Shown here piece by piece: positions 1 through 6,463 of a stretch of DNA of 6,697 bases; positions within the stretch are counted from its first letter, which is position 1, and the number at the start of each line of letters is the position of its first letter. Made by a program: the position numbers and the translations under genes. The notes under the pieces are model-generated. The model was given only the letters and a program-made list of their open reading frames with translations, made no database searches and was not told the DNA's origin. Where the stretch lies: contig JAESUT010000054.1 of assembly GCA_016762995.1 (NCBI GenBank), positions 1 through 6,697 on the forward strand, given 5' to 3'. This stretch comes from Gammaproteobacteria bacterium. GTDB lineage: Bacteria; Pseudomonadota; Gammaproteobacteria; Pseudomonadales; Pseudohongiellaceae.

Positions 1-591
1 CAGCCGTGCTACCTCCTCACTGGAATGAGTTACATAAAAAACAGGAATATCAATCTCTTGAAGAAACTTTTCAAGAAGTGACATTAATTTCCCTCGGCTA
101 TCCTGGTCCAGCGCCGACAAGGGCTCATCCATCAGCAGCAGTTTCGGCTCAGCAAGCAACGCACGCCCCAAGGCAACACGCTGCTTTTCGCCGCCAGACA
201 AGCCCCTTGGATAGCGCTGGAGCAGTTTCTCTATTTCTAAAGAGGCAATTAATTCATTTGTTTCAATGGGTTTCGTTACTTTTGTTAAGCGCTTCCTCCC
301 ATAGAGGAGGTTCTCTTGAACAGTTAGGTGTGGAAACAGGCTAGGAACCTGAAATACCACGCCCACGCGTCTTTGCTCGACGGCTCTGCGCCCGCTCGCA
401 CCCAGCCACTGCTGACCATTCACAGACAGGGAGCCCGTAGTCTCTGGCTCTAAGCCCGCTATCGCCCTAAGCAAGGTAGTCTTGCCGCAGCCGGAGGGGC
501 CAAATACAGCCGTCACGCCACGGCCAGGCACGCTAAAACTAACGTCTAATTTGAAGTCGGGCTTACTAAGCTGTAGCGTGGCTTCTATCAT
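1..591 (-). CDS. modC: Molybdate ABC transporter ATP-binding protein ModC (3' end outside the window)
   Basis: This is the ATPase subunit that powers molybdate uptake through ModB at the cytoplasmic face of the inner membrane. I translated 197 residues with no stop; the gene continues past the left edge. All ABC hallmarks are visible: Walker A GPSGCGKTT (31-39), Q-loop FQ (80-81) followed by LFPHLTV (85-91, typical of ModC), signature LSGGEKQR (131-138), Walker B LLLMDEP (151-157), D-loop SALD (159-162) and H-loop THS (188-190). The ATG overlaps the modB stop as ATGA, which fixes the start and implies translational coupling. Family ModC proteins are usually about 350-360 residues with a C-terminal molybdate-binding (TOBE) domain, so that domain should lie beyond the window. 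The specific ModC call rests on the adjoining modA and modB; the ATPase alone could pass for a sulfate or iron transporter subunit. Confidence 0.95.
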   Translation of the reverse strand, partial: MIEATLQLSKPDFKLDVSFSVPGRGVTAVFGPSGCGKTTLLRAIAGLEPETTGSLSVNGQQWLGASGRRAVEQRRVGVVFQVPSLFPHLTVQENLLYGRKRLTKVTKPIETNELIASLEIEKLLQRYPRGLSGGEKQRVALGRALLAEPKLLLMDEPLSALDQDSRGKLMSLLEKFLQEIDIPVFYVTHSSEEVARL

Positions 592-1271
592 GCTGTCTTC
601 ATCAGGTGAAATCTTCGATTAGCGCTGTAAATCATTAATAAGACTAAAAAAGAGCATAAAAGTAATCCTGCTGCCAGCCAATGAGCTTGGCTGTATTCGA
701 GCGCCTCAACATGGTCGTAGATGGCTATAGAGAGCACTTGAGTCTCTCCGGGGATATTGCCGCCAATCATAAGTACAACACCAAACTCGCCAAGCGTGTG
801 TGCGAAGCCAAGAACCGCTGCGGTTAAGTAGCCCATCTTAGACAAAGGAAGAGCTACGCTGACGAATCTGTCTAGAGGCCTAGCACCGAGGGTTGCCGCT
901 ACTTCCATCTGCATCCTGCCCAGACTCGCGAAGCTATTCTGTAGTGGCTGGACTACGAAGGGTAAAGAATAAATGGAAGAGCCTAGTACTAGGCCCCAGA
1001 AAGAAAATGCCATAGAGGGCAAGCCGAGCGCCGCCGTCGTGGCTCCAATGGGGCCATCGGGAGAAAAAGCCAGCAAGAGGTAAAACCCTAATACAGTTGG
1101 CGGCAACACCAGAGGCAGAGCAATAACAGCCTCTATCGCGCTGCGTAACCTTGATCGAGTGGTGGCGAGCCACCAGGCCAATGGTGTGCCGAGTAGAAGC
1201 AGTATGAGGGTTGTAGTAGCGGCCAGCCTCAGCGTGATGAGCAGAGCCGCGAAGTCAGGCTGCGATAACAC
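588..1271 (-). CDS. modB: Molybdate ABC transporter permease ModB
   Basis: Inner-membrane permease forming the molybdate channel with ModC. The 227 residues match the normal length of ModB. About five hydrophobic segments are visible (roughly 10-36, 45-69, 88-112, 147-170 and 193-216). The cytoplasmic EAA loop that contacts the ATPase is EVAATLGARPLDRF (123-136) followed by ALPLS (140-144). The segment HTLGEFGVVLMIGGNIPG (158-175) with its GEFG and GGNIPG elements is characteristic of ModB. The start is GTG at 1271, which shares one base with the modA stop (TAGTG). A strong GGAGG lies about 10 bases upstream and supports this start. The last four bases overlap modC (ATGA). No fusion or frameshift is seen. 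Confidence 0.95.
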   Translation of the reverse strand: MLSQPDFAALLITLRLAATTTLILLLLGTPLAWWLATTRSRLRSAIEAVIALPLVLPPTVLGFYLLLAFSPDGPIGATTAALGLPSMAFSFWGLVLGSSIYSLPFVVQPLQNSFASLGRMQMEVAATLGARPLDRFVSVALPLSKMGYLTAAVLGFAHTLGEFGVVLMIGGNIPGETQVLSIAIYDHVEALEYSQAHWLAAGLLLCSFLVLLMIYSANRRFHLMKTA

Positions 1272-2041
1272 TATCGGGCCCCCTCCGGCACTAAGTAGCC
1301 ACTGCTTAGCAAAATGTCGCGTACCACATCACTTTTCATGAAGGCGGCAAATTCCAGAGCGGCGGCAGAATCGCTCAGAATCACCATGTCTTGCTTGATG
1401 GGCTGATGCAGTTCGCTAGGCACCAACCAGATAGAGCCTTGTCCGCGCCGATTGAGAGAGAGGGCCTGTGAATAGGCAACCAACCCGAGATCGGCGTTGC
1501 CACTGAATGCAAACTGGAAGGCCTGCGCAATATTCTCTCCCATTACAAGTCTCTTACTCACTAGCGAGTTTAGACCCAGAAAAGCAATCACCTCCTTTGC
1601 GGCTTGCCCATACGGCGCCAATCGTGGATTCGCGATTGCGATTACGTTGTAATTGTTTGTATTTGAAAGGTATTCTTGATCAAGGTGAAGGTCATTCTGC
1701 CTGCTCCACAGTGCCAACTGGCCCTGGGCATAGGTAGTTAACGCGGACTCTTCGGCGATACCCTCCTCGACCAACCGCCTGGGCCTGAGCTGGTCCGCCG
1801 AAAGAAAGACATCGAACGGAGCGCCATTCCTAATCTGCGCATAGTGTTTGCCGCTAGAGCCACGGATGATGCGAATTTCATGCTCGGAGTTGTCTTCAAA
1901 CGCCTTCTCTATGTGCTGCATAGCGGCCACAAAGTTCGATGCCACGGCAACATTTAAGGACTCGGCGCCTGCGGAAGCGCTACAGCTCAGCAAGCTTGCA
2001 AGCAGGCAGTTCCGGACGCTTTGTATGATTAATCTAGGCAA
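1271..2041 (-). CDS. modA: Molybdate-binding periplasmic protein ModA
   Basis: Substrate-binding protein that captures molybdate (and usually tungstate) in the periplasm and delivers it to ModBC. Family motifs are clear: a strand reading LNVAVASNF after the signal peptide, then SSGKHYAQI with GAPFDVFLSAD, then APYGQAA, and NADLGLVAYSQAL near the C-terminus. The open frame extends up to a TTG at 2089. I chose the TTG at 2041 (256 residues) because the predicted promoter and an operator-like repeat occupy 2053-2109, so an mRNA from that promoter would not carry the 2089 codon. From 2041 the protein begins with a normal signal peptide: Arg residues, a hydrophobic CLLASLL, then cleavage likely after SASAGA, before ESLN. 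An LLSC box within it could alternatively lipidate the protein. No good Shine-Dalgarno precedes 2041, so the start stays uncertain; the product call does not. First gene of modABC. Confidence 0.93.
   Translation of the reverse strand: MPRLIIQSVRNCLLASLLSCSASAGAESLNVAVASNFVAAMQHIEKAFEDNSEHEIRIIRGSSGKHYAQIRNGAPFDVFLSADQLRPRRLVEEGIAEESALTTYAQGQLALWSRQNDLHLDQEYLSNTNNYNVIAIANPRLAPYGQAAKEVIAFLGLNSLVSKRLVMGENIAQAFQFAFSGNADLGLVAYSQALSLNRRGQGSIWLVPSELHQPIKQDMVILSDSAAALEFAAFMKSDVVRDILLSSGYLVPEGAR
1279..1286 (-). promoter_or_regulatory. Ribosome binding site of modB inside the modA 3' end
   Basis: Read on the minus strand this is GGAGGGGG, a purine-rich Shine-Dalgarno sequence lying in the last codons of modA. 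It sits a few bases before the GTG at 1271 and decides that non-ATG start. It also shows that modB can be initiated independently despite overlapping modA. Confidence 0.7.
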
Positions 2042-2052
2042 GGGTTCATAAC

Positions 2053-2076
2053 CGTTATGTAGGCATGTATATAACG
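2053..2076 (-). promoter_or_regulatory. Probable ModE operator (molybdate-responsive repressor site)
   Basis: On the minus strand this reads CGTTATATA, six bases, then TACATAACG. The two 9-base arms are inverted repeats with one mismatch. Known ModE operators have the form CGnTATATA-N6-8-TATATAACG and sit over the modA start point. Here the element covers the position expected for the transcription start (about 2074) of the promoter at 2081-2109. By analogy with E. coli, molybdate-bound ModE would repress modABC when molybdate is plentiful. No modE gene lies in the window, so the regulator is inferred. Confidence 0.75.
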
Positions 2077-2080
2077 CCTC

Positions 2081-2109
2081 ATTGTACAAGCACAGCGCAT
2101 TTTTGCCAA
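2081..2109 (-). promoter_or_regulatory. Sigma70-type promoter of modABC
   Basis: On the minus strand a -35 hexamer TTGGCA (2104-2109) and a -10 hexamer TACAAT (2081-2086) are separated by exactly 17 bases; each matches the consensus at five of six positions. Transcription would start near 2074, inside the ModE-like repeat and about 33 bases before the TTG at 2041. This geometry suits direct repression by blocking polymerase. Confidence 0.7.
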
Positions 2110-2275
2110 TTCAGTGTTCTTCAAGCATCAAGTAACTCGATAATTCACCGACTAATTGGGATGAGAGTGGAAACATTTGGCTGCTCAGCTACTAGTCGTC
2201 TCGATTTTTACAGATTCTAACACTGCTTTAATTTATTAAATTCCTTCTTAATCATATATTTAAAGCGCCTACATA

Positions 2276-3478
2276 ATGTCTAACATAGCACCGCCCTTGG
2301 CCTTCTTTGATACACTCGATGAAATGGCCAACCCATTTAAGCAGCCCGTGAAATCATTGGAGTATCTGACGACTGATGCGCCTGCTGAGGCTATAGATGA
2401 CTATCAGAGCGCCGCCGAGTTTATCTATAGTTATCGCGGCAGTCCCGACACCTTTAGCACCTACAGGCGTGAGATCGAGCACTTCTTGCACTGGTGTCTG
2501 GTTATTGCACAAAAACAACTAAAACAAGTAGTTAGGGAGGATATCGAAGCTTATGTGGAGTTCTCAATGCACCCTCCTCTCAGCTGGATAGGACAGAAGA
2601 ATGTATCCCGGTTTCTGCCACGTCAGGGCGAGCGTGTTCCAAACCCCGACTGGCGGCCTTATGTTCAGATCAGCGGGGAATTTGCTATGTCGCAAGCGGC
2701 ACTGCAATCGCTATTTAGTGTATTGAGTAGTTTTTTCAACTACCTCATTCAAGAGAGGTATCTTGCGGCGAACCCGGTTGCGCAGATTCGCCAGAAGAGC
2801 AAATTCCTTCGCAAGCAGCAGAGTCAGGGCAAAATCCGCCGCCTCTCGCCTCTGCAGTGGGATTTCGTGATTGAGACAGCCGAGTCGATGGCGGTGGAGC
2901 AACCCCTAATTCATGAGCGAACGCTATTTGTAATGAACGCCCTCTTCGCCATGTATCTCAGAATCTCAGAATTGGTCGATACTAGCCGCTGGCAGCCGCA
3001 GATGGGCCACTTTCAGGCTGACCAGGAGGGAAACTGGTGGTTCCTCACGGTAGGCAAAGGCAATAAAGAGCGAGAGATCTCGGTGAGTGACGCGATGCTG
3101 GAGGCGCTGAAGCGCTATCGGCTATCGCGAGGATTGTCTAGCCTGCCAATGCCGGGGGAGTCTACGCCTCTAATCCACAAGACACGTGGCAGAGGCGGTA
3201 TTGGCAGCACTCGCCAAATTCGCGGCATCGTGCAGAAATGCTTCGACACGGCGGCAGAATCGATGCGGGCCAATGGCTTTATAGAGGACGCGGAGCGCTT
3301 GGGTGCTGCTACTGTTCATTGGCTACGCCATACTGGAATATCTGAAGACGTGAAGCACCGACCTAGAGAACATGTTAGAGACGACGCTGGCCATGGCTCC
3401 AGCGCTATTACGGATCGTTACATCGATGTAGAACGGGCCGAGCGGCACGCTTCAGCGCGAAAGAAACTCATAAAATAG
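2276..3478 (+). CDS. Solitary tyrosine recombinase (phage-integrase family)
   Basis: A 400-residue site-specific recombinase that would cut and rejoin DNA through a 3'-phosphotyrosine link. The catalytic residues are all present: Arg229 in YLRISEL, Lys261 in GKGNKER, His348-x-x-Arg351 in HWLRHTG, His373 in DAGHGSS and nucleophile Tyr382 in DRYIDV. The His373-to-Tyr382 spacing of nine equals that of XerD. Residues about 45-190 form the N-terminal DNA-binding (SAM-like) domain; it carries extra sequence (about 104-135) that makes the protein about 100 residues longer than XerC/XerD. The usual LGH motif is replaced by DDAGH, preceded by a basic RPREHVR. It is not an integron integrase or a standard Xer by eye; its target is unknown. 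The ATG has no clear Shine-Dalgarno; an ATG at 2324 is an alternative. It is divergent from modA, and no excisionase, relaxase or tRNA accompanies it. Confidence 0.9.
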   Translation: MSNIAPPLAFFDTLDEMANPFKQPVKSLEYLTTDAPAEAIDDYQSAAEFIYSYRGSPDTFSTYRREIEHFLHWCLVIAQKQLKQVVREDIEAYVEFSMHPPLSWIGQKNVSRFLPRQGERVPNPDWRPYVQISGEFAMSQAALQSLFSVLSSFFNYLIQERYLAANPVAQIRQKSKFLRKQQSQGKIRRLSPLQWDFVIETAESMAVEQPLIHERTLFVMNALFAMYLRISELVDTSRWQPQMGHFQADQEGNWWFLTVGKGNKEREISVSDAMLEALKRYRLSRGLSSLPMPGESTPLIHKTRGRGGIGSTRQIRGIVQKCFDTAAESMRANGFIEDAERLGAATVHWLRHTGISEDVKHRPREHVRDDAGHGSSAITDRYIDVERAERHASARKKLIK

Positions 3479-3510
3479 CGGCGCTTCGAGCAAAGAATAG
3501 CTATGCAGCA

Positions 3511-3537
3511 AATCTGGACGTTTTCTAGAGCCAGATT
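3511..3537. repeat. Imperfectly spaced inverted repeat just after the recombinase gene
   Basis: AATCTGG (3511-3517) and CCAGATT (3531-3537) are perfect inverted 7-base arms separated by 13 bases, 32 bases downstream of the recombinase stop. No T-run follows on the plus strand, so it is not a convincing intrinsic terminator. It could be a weak transcript-end hairpin or a protein-binding site. The spacer is longer than the usual 6-8 base crossover region of tyrosine recombinases. Confidence 0.35.
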
Positions 3538-3671
3538 AAGCGTCAAAGCCCTTCTCAGGCGCGGCTATATCGCTTAGTCTCTAGTTTCACAAACGGGGCC
3601 CCTAGCCCGTGCGCTGTAGCAGCACGTTTATCTCGCAGCCATCTTTACATTATGGAATTAAGTGGAGACAT

Positions 3672-5894
3672 ATGAATAACAAATCACCGAAATTCGACCC
3701 AAATCGATTCATGCGAAAAGCGACAATCACCGCATGCTCGATTTTACTGACGTCGACGCTGATCGCCCAAGAAGATACTGGCCAGCTGAACACAGTCCTC
3801 GATATCGATGCACTCTACACCCCACTTGAAAGCAAACCGATCCACGGTGATACCGCAGTAGAACTTTTAAACGAGCTGAAAACGAAGCACTACTCCTCGA
3901 TTAATATAGACGACAACTTTTCCTCCACCGTGTTCGATAACTATATAGACGCCCTTGATGGCTCTAAGCTGTATTTTCTAAAAGAGGATATCGATCAGCT
4001 AAGCGTGCACCGCTACACCTTAGATAACAGTCTCGAAGATGGCAGTGTCGAGCCAGGCTTCGAGATCTATAATCTGTACTACAAGCGCATACTCGAGCGG
4101 ATGATTTATGCCGTCAACCGTGTCGAGAATCATATTGCCGAGATGGACTTCACCATCGATGAATCCATAACAATTAACCGTGAAGATGAACCCTATGCCG
4201 CATCGCTAGCAGAACTGGATGAGCTCTGGAGACTCAGAATCAAGAACAGTGTCCTGAGCTTGAGACTAACTGGCGATAATGAGGAGGAGATCAAAGAGAA
4301 GTTAAGCAAGCGTTACCGCAATCAGTTGAGCCAAATCTCTAAGACGAATGACAAAGATATTTTTCAGACCTATATGGCTACGGTAGCGACAGCCGTAGAC
4401 CCTCATACTTCTTATTTTTCGCCACGCGATTCTGAAAATTTCAATATGGGCCTCTCACTTTCCCTGCAAGGTATTGGCGCGCAACTAACTACCGAAGAAG
4501 AGTACACGAAGGTTGCCCAGCTAATTAAAGGCGGACCAGCTGAGCGTGGCAATGAATTGAAGGCCGGCGATCGTATCGTATCTATAGGGCAAGGTGTGGA
4601 CGGCGAATTACAGGATGTTGTCGGCATGCGTCTCGACGATGTCGTGGCACAGATACGCGGAGAGAAAGGCACTGTAGTCCGCCTTAATGTCATTCCTGTA
4701 GATGCCGTTGGCGAGTCGAATGCCACTATCGTTAGCATTACCCGTGACACCGTAAAGCTGGAAGATCAATCCGCGAAGAAGGAAGTCATCGAGCTTAGCT
4801 ACAACGGCGATATGTATAAGATCGGCATCATCGACCTACCTACTTTTTACTTCGACTTCGAGGCTGCTTCACGCGGCGAAGCTGACTACAAAAGTTCAAC
4901 GCGCGACGTGCACGCCCTTCTCGATGAGCTAAAAGAAGAGGACGTAGATGCAGTCGTGGTCGATTTGCGCAATAACGGTGGCGGGAGTTTGAGCGAGGCA
5001 AACCAATTGGTTGGTTTGTTTATTGAAACAGGCGCAACAGTACAGATTCGTTATTCGGGTTTACGCAACGGCTTCACCCGATCGTTCGGCGACAACGACC
5101 CCGATGTTGCTTACGCAGGGCCACTCGCCGTATTAGTGAATAGGACAAGCGCTTCAGCATCGGAAATCTTTGCCGGTGCGATCCAAGATTATCAGCGTGG
5201 CATTGTGTTAGGTGGCCAGACATTTGGTAAGGGAACCGTGCAAGAAATCATTCCGATGGACTACGGCCAGGTAAAACTAACTCGCTCAAAATTTTACAGA
5301 ATCTCTGGGGCAAGCACACAGCATCGAGGGGTGATTCCAGATATCTCCTTTCCTGATTTCTATGATGCCTACGAAGACATCGGGGAAAGCAGCCTAGATG
5401 GCGCCCTACCTTGGGATACTGTTCGTCCGGTCGAATACCGTGCCTACCACGCTATCCAGGCCTTAGTGCCAGAATTACAGCGACGTTACGACGAGCGCGC
5501 TGAGGCGTCACCCGACTTCATCTATCTTCGCGATCAGATTGAACGCACTCGCGTGATGAGGCAAAGAGAGCAGTTGTCTCTTAATGAGCAACAGGTCAAA
5601 GAAGAGCGTGAGCAAACTCGACGCGCGGAATTCGATGCAGAGAATATGCGCCGTCTTCTCAAGGGGCTTACTCTCAACGAATGGGTAGAAGACCTGAATG
5701 CTATAGAGGAAGAGGATGAAGAACTAGTTGCGAATAACGACACTGATACTACCGATGAGCCTGAGGAAGAGGCAGTTGAGGACGAAGGCGATCCACTACT
5801 ACTGGAAAGCGGCCGTATTCTTGCAGACTTCATCGCGCTCAATTCGAATAACGTCAGCTCGGTAAGCCCAGAGAACACACGCCAGAATCGCTAG
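3672..5894 (+). CDS. prc: Carboxy-terminal processing (tail-specific) protease Prc/Tsp
   Basis: Periplasmic serine protease of family S41 that degrades or trims proteins recognised by their nonpolar C-termini; in relatives it processes penicillin-binding protein 3 and controls cell-wall hydrolases. The frame opens at a GTG at 3609. I chose the ATG at 3672 (740 residues) because GTGGAGA lies just before it and a signal peptide follows (MRKATITACSILLTSTLIAQ, residues 14-33). Order of parts: helical N-terminal domain (about 40-250), PDZ domain (about 265-350; QGIGAQL, then GGPAERG and AGDRIVSIG), and the catalytic core with DLRNNGGGSL, SASASEIF and FGKGTVQ. By alignment to E. coli Tsp, catalytic Ser is 495, Lys 520 and the supporting Asp 506. 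A charged helical stretch (about 620-667) and a Glu/Asp-rich stretch (about 677-708) make the C-terminus longer than the 682-residue E. coli protein. It stands alone, with the next structures downstream being hairpins. Confidence 0.96.
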   Translation: MNNKSPKFDPNRFMRKATITACSILLTSTLIAQEDTGQLNTVLDIDALYTPLESKPIHGDTAVELLNELKTKHYSSINIDDNFSSTVFDNYIDALDGSKLYFLKEDIDQLSVHRYTLDNSLEDGSVEPGFEIYNLYYKRILERMIYAVNRVENHIAEMDFTIDESITINREDEPYAASLAELDELWRLRIKNSVLSLRLTGDNEEEIKEKLSKRYRNQLSQISKTNDKDIFQTYMATVATAVDPHTSYFSPRDSENFNMGLSLSLQGIGAQLTTEEEYTKVAQLIKGGPAERGNELKAGDRIVSIGQGVDGELQDVVGMRLDDVVAQIRGEKGTVVRLNVIPVDAVGESNATIVSITRDTVKLEDQSAKKEVIELSYNGDMYKIGIIDLPTFYFDFEAASRGEADYKSSTRDVHALLDELKEEDVDAVVVDLRNNGGGSLSEANQLVGLFIETGATVQIRYSGLRNGFTRSFGDNDPDVAYAGPLAVLVNRTSASASEIFAGAIQDYQRGIVLGGQTFGKGTVQEIIPMDYGQVKLTRSKFYRISGASTQHRGVIPDISFPDFYDAYEDIGESSLDGALPWDTVRPVEYRAYHAIQALVPELQRRYDERAEASPDFIYLRDQIERTRVMRQREQLSLNEQQVKEEREQTRRAEFDAENMRRLLKGLTLNEWVEDLNAIEEEDEELVANNDTDTTDEPEEEAVEDEGDPLLLESGRILADFIALNSNNVSSVSPENTRQNR

Positions 5895-5913
5895 ACCCCC
5901 TCCCCCTAACTCC

Positions 5914-5942
5914 AAAAAAAAGGCCCTCGGGATGAGGGCCTT
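5914..5942 (-). terminator. Intrinsic terminator hairpin, best oriented for the minus strand
   Basis: AAGGCCCTC (5920-5928), a 5-base loop and GAGGGCCTT (5934-5942) form a perfect 9-bp GC-rich stem. On the plus strand it is preceded by an 8-A run (5914-5921), which on the minus strand becomes a U-tract immediately after the stem. On the plus strand only TT then CAAG follows. It is therefore a textbook terminator for transcription arriving from the right, and at best a weak one for prc, which ends 19 bases before the A-run. Confidence 0.75.
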
Positions 5943-5962
5943 CAAGCGGGGTCAAACTCTAG

Positions 5963-5991
5963 GACTCAATCAATTTGAAATTGATTGAGTC
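5963..5991. repeat. Perfect 14-base inverted repeat, possible prc terminator or binding site
   Basis: GACTCAATCAATTT (5963-5976) and its exact reverse complement (5978-5991) flank a single G. As RNA it would fold to a long AU-rich hairpin, followed on the plus strand by ATTATTTAAG, which is moderately U-rich. It could end the prc transcript, since the preceding hairpin lacks a plus-strand U-tract. The almost uninterrupted palindrome would also suit a dimeric protein-binding site. Confidence 0.55.
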
Positions 5992-5994
5992 ATT

Positions 5995-6191
5995 ATTTAA
6001 GCAAATGAATGTAACTTCGCTGTTTGGCAAATAGGGCTATGTCGGGGTTAATTGTGGCTGGAGTATGGCGGTGGAAGCTGTGCTTCCCGTTGCTCGGCCT
6101 GCAAAGGCTTTAATTGATATAGGTGATTGGCTGGGAGTTTGTCATTTTCTTCTTTGTGGAGATGGGCGCGACTGGTTTGGATCACTGGATG
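5995..6191. other. Stretch without a supported gene between prc and the repeat array
   Basis: I see no family-level protein match on either strand. The longest plus-strand frame I find by eye is 57 codons from the ATG at 6065 to a TAG at 6236-6238, running into the first repeat copy; a GGAG ends only one base before that ATG, too close to act well. A minus-strand frame at 6048-6266 has a low-complexity look with many His, Gln and Pro residues. The one clear structure is a hairpin with a perfect 6-bp stem, GGAAGC (6073-6078), loop TGT and GCTTCC (6082-6087). The last 25 or so bases resemble the spacer between the two repeat copies, so the repeat unit may begin before 6192. Confidence 0.5.
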
Positions 6192-6416
6192 GGAATGCGA
6201 AGACTGGTGGTGAGCAATTCCCTTTGTTCGAGTTATAGGAATACTGATGGGGAGAGATAGATTCAAATCAGCTTAGGCTGATTTTCACCATTACGAGATG
6301 TGGCTATTACTTTTGTTACTAAAGGTCGAAAGCATCACCCGAACTCTGATGGCTCGCTGGCGCGAGTCTTGATTGCTGCGCAATCGATCGAACTGGAGAG
6401 TTCAAATCTTCATCCT
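6192..6416. repeat. Tandem structured repeat, copy 1
   Basis: A 225-base unit that recurs at 6464-6697 with about 18 substitutions, a 10-base insertion and a 1-base deletion in the second copy. It contains three hairpins: AAATCAGC/GCTGATTT with loop TTAG (6265-6284), CTCGC/GCGAG with loop TGGC (6353-6366) and GATTGC/GCAATC with loop TGC (6371-6385). The last 55 bases (6362-6416) are identical in copy 2. A 41-codon plus-strand frame (GTG 6300 to TGA 6423-6425) exists here but is shifted in copy 2, so I do not call it a gene. No transposase or terminal-repeat boundary is visible. It may be a member of a dispersed, non-autonomous repeat family or an RNA-encoding unit. Confidence 0.85.
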
Positions 6417-6463
6417 GCGCCCTGAAGGGTGGGTGACTCCTGTTGGTTAGGAGCAACTGTCTA
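6417..6463. other. Spacer between the two repeat copies, with two small hairpins
   Basis: This 47-base segment holds CCCT-GA-AGGG (6420-6429) and CTCCT/AGGAG around a 7-base loop (6437-6453). The second resembles a tRNA D-arm, with TGTTGGTTA between CTCC and GGAG. Its right half partly matches the sequence just before copy 1 (GACT, GGTT, GGA, ACTG and GGAATG in the same order), so it is probably the diverged start of the repeat unit rather than unrelated DNA. Confidence 0.5.

Noticed and set aside
6..344. Plus-strand open frame of 112 codons
   Set aside because: It is the antisense shadow of modC, whose Walker A, signature, Walker B and H-loop motifs read cleanly on the minus strand.
2232..2260. 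Possible promoter of the recombinase (TTTATT, 17 bases, TATATT)
   Set aside because: The -35 matches the consensus at only three of six positions in a generally A/T-rich stretch, and the start codon would lie only 15 bases beyond the -10, so the support is too weak to annotate.
3609..3671. Upstream GTG start of prc adding 21 residues
   Set aside because: It has no Shine-Dalgarno and would bury the signal peptide; the ATG at 3672 has GTGGAGA just before it.
4412..4750. Minus-strand open frame of 112 codons
   Set aside because: It lies entirely opposite the PDZ region of prc and shows no family motif; its Ser/Thr/Arg-rich composition is typical of an antisense shadow.
5534..5878. Minus-strand open frame of 114 codons, very rich in Ser
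   Set aside because: It is the reverse reading of the Glu/Asp-rich prc tail, which yields Ser runs on the other strand.
6048..6266. Minus-strand open frame of 72 codons
   Set aside because: It has no recognisable motif, has a skewed His/Gln/Pro composition and runs into repeat copy 1, where frames are not conserved.
6401..6463. A tRNA gene spanning the repeat end and spacer
   Set aside because: The T-like arm comes before the D-like arm, no anticodon stem can be drawn, and the T-stem has mismatches.
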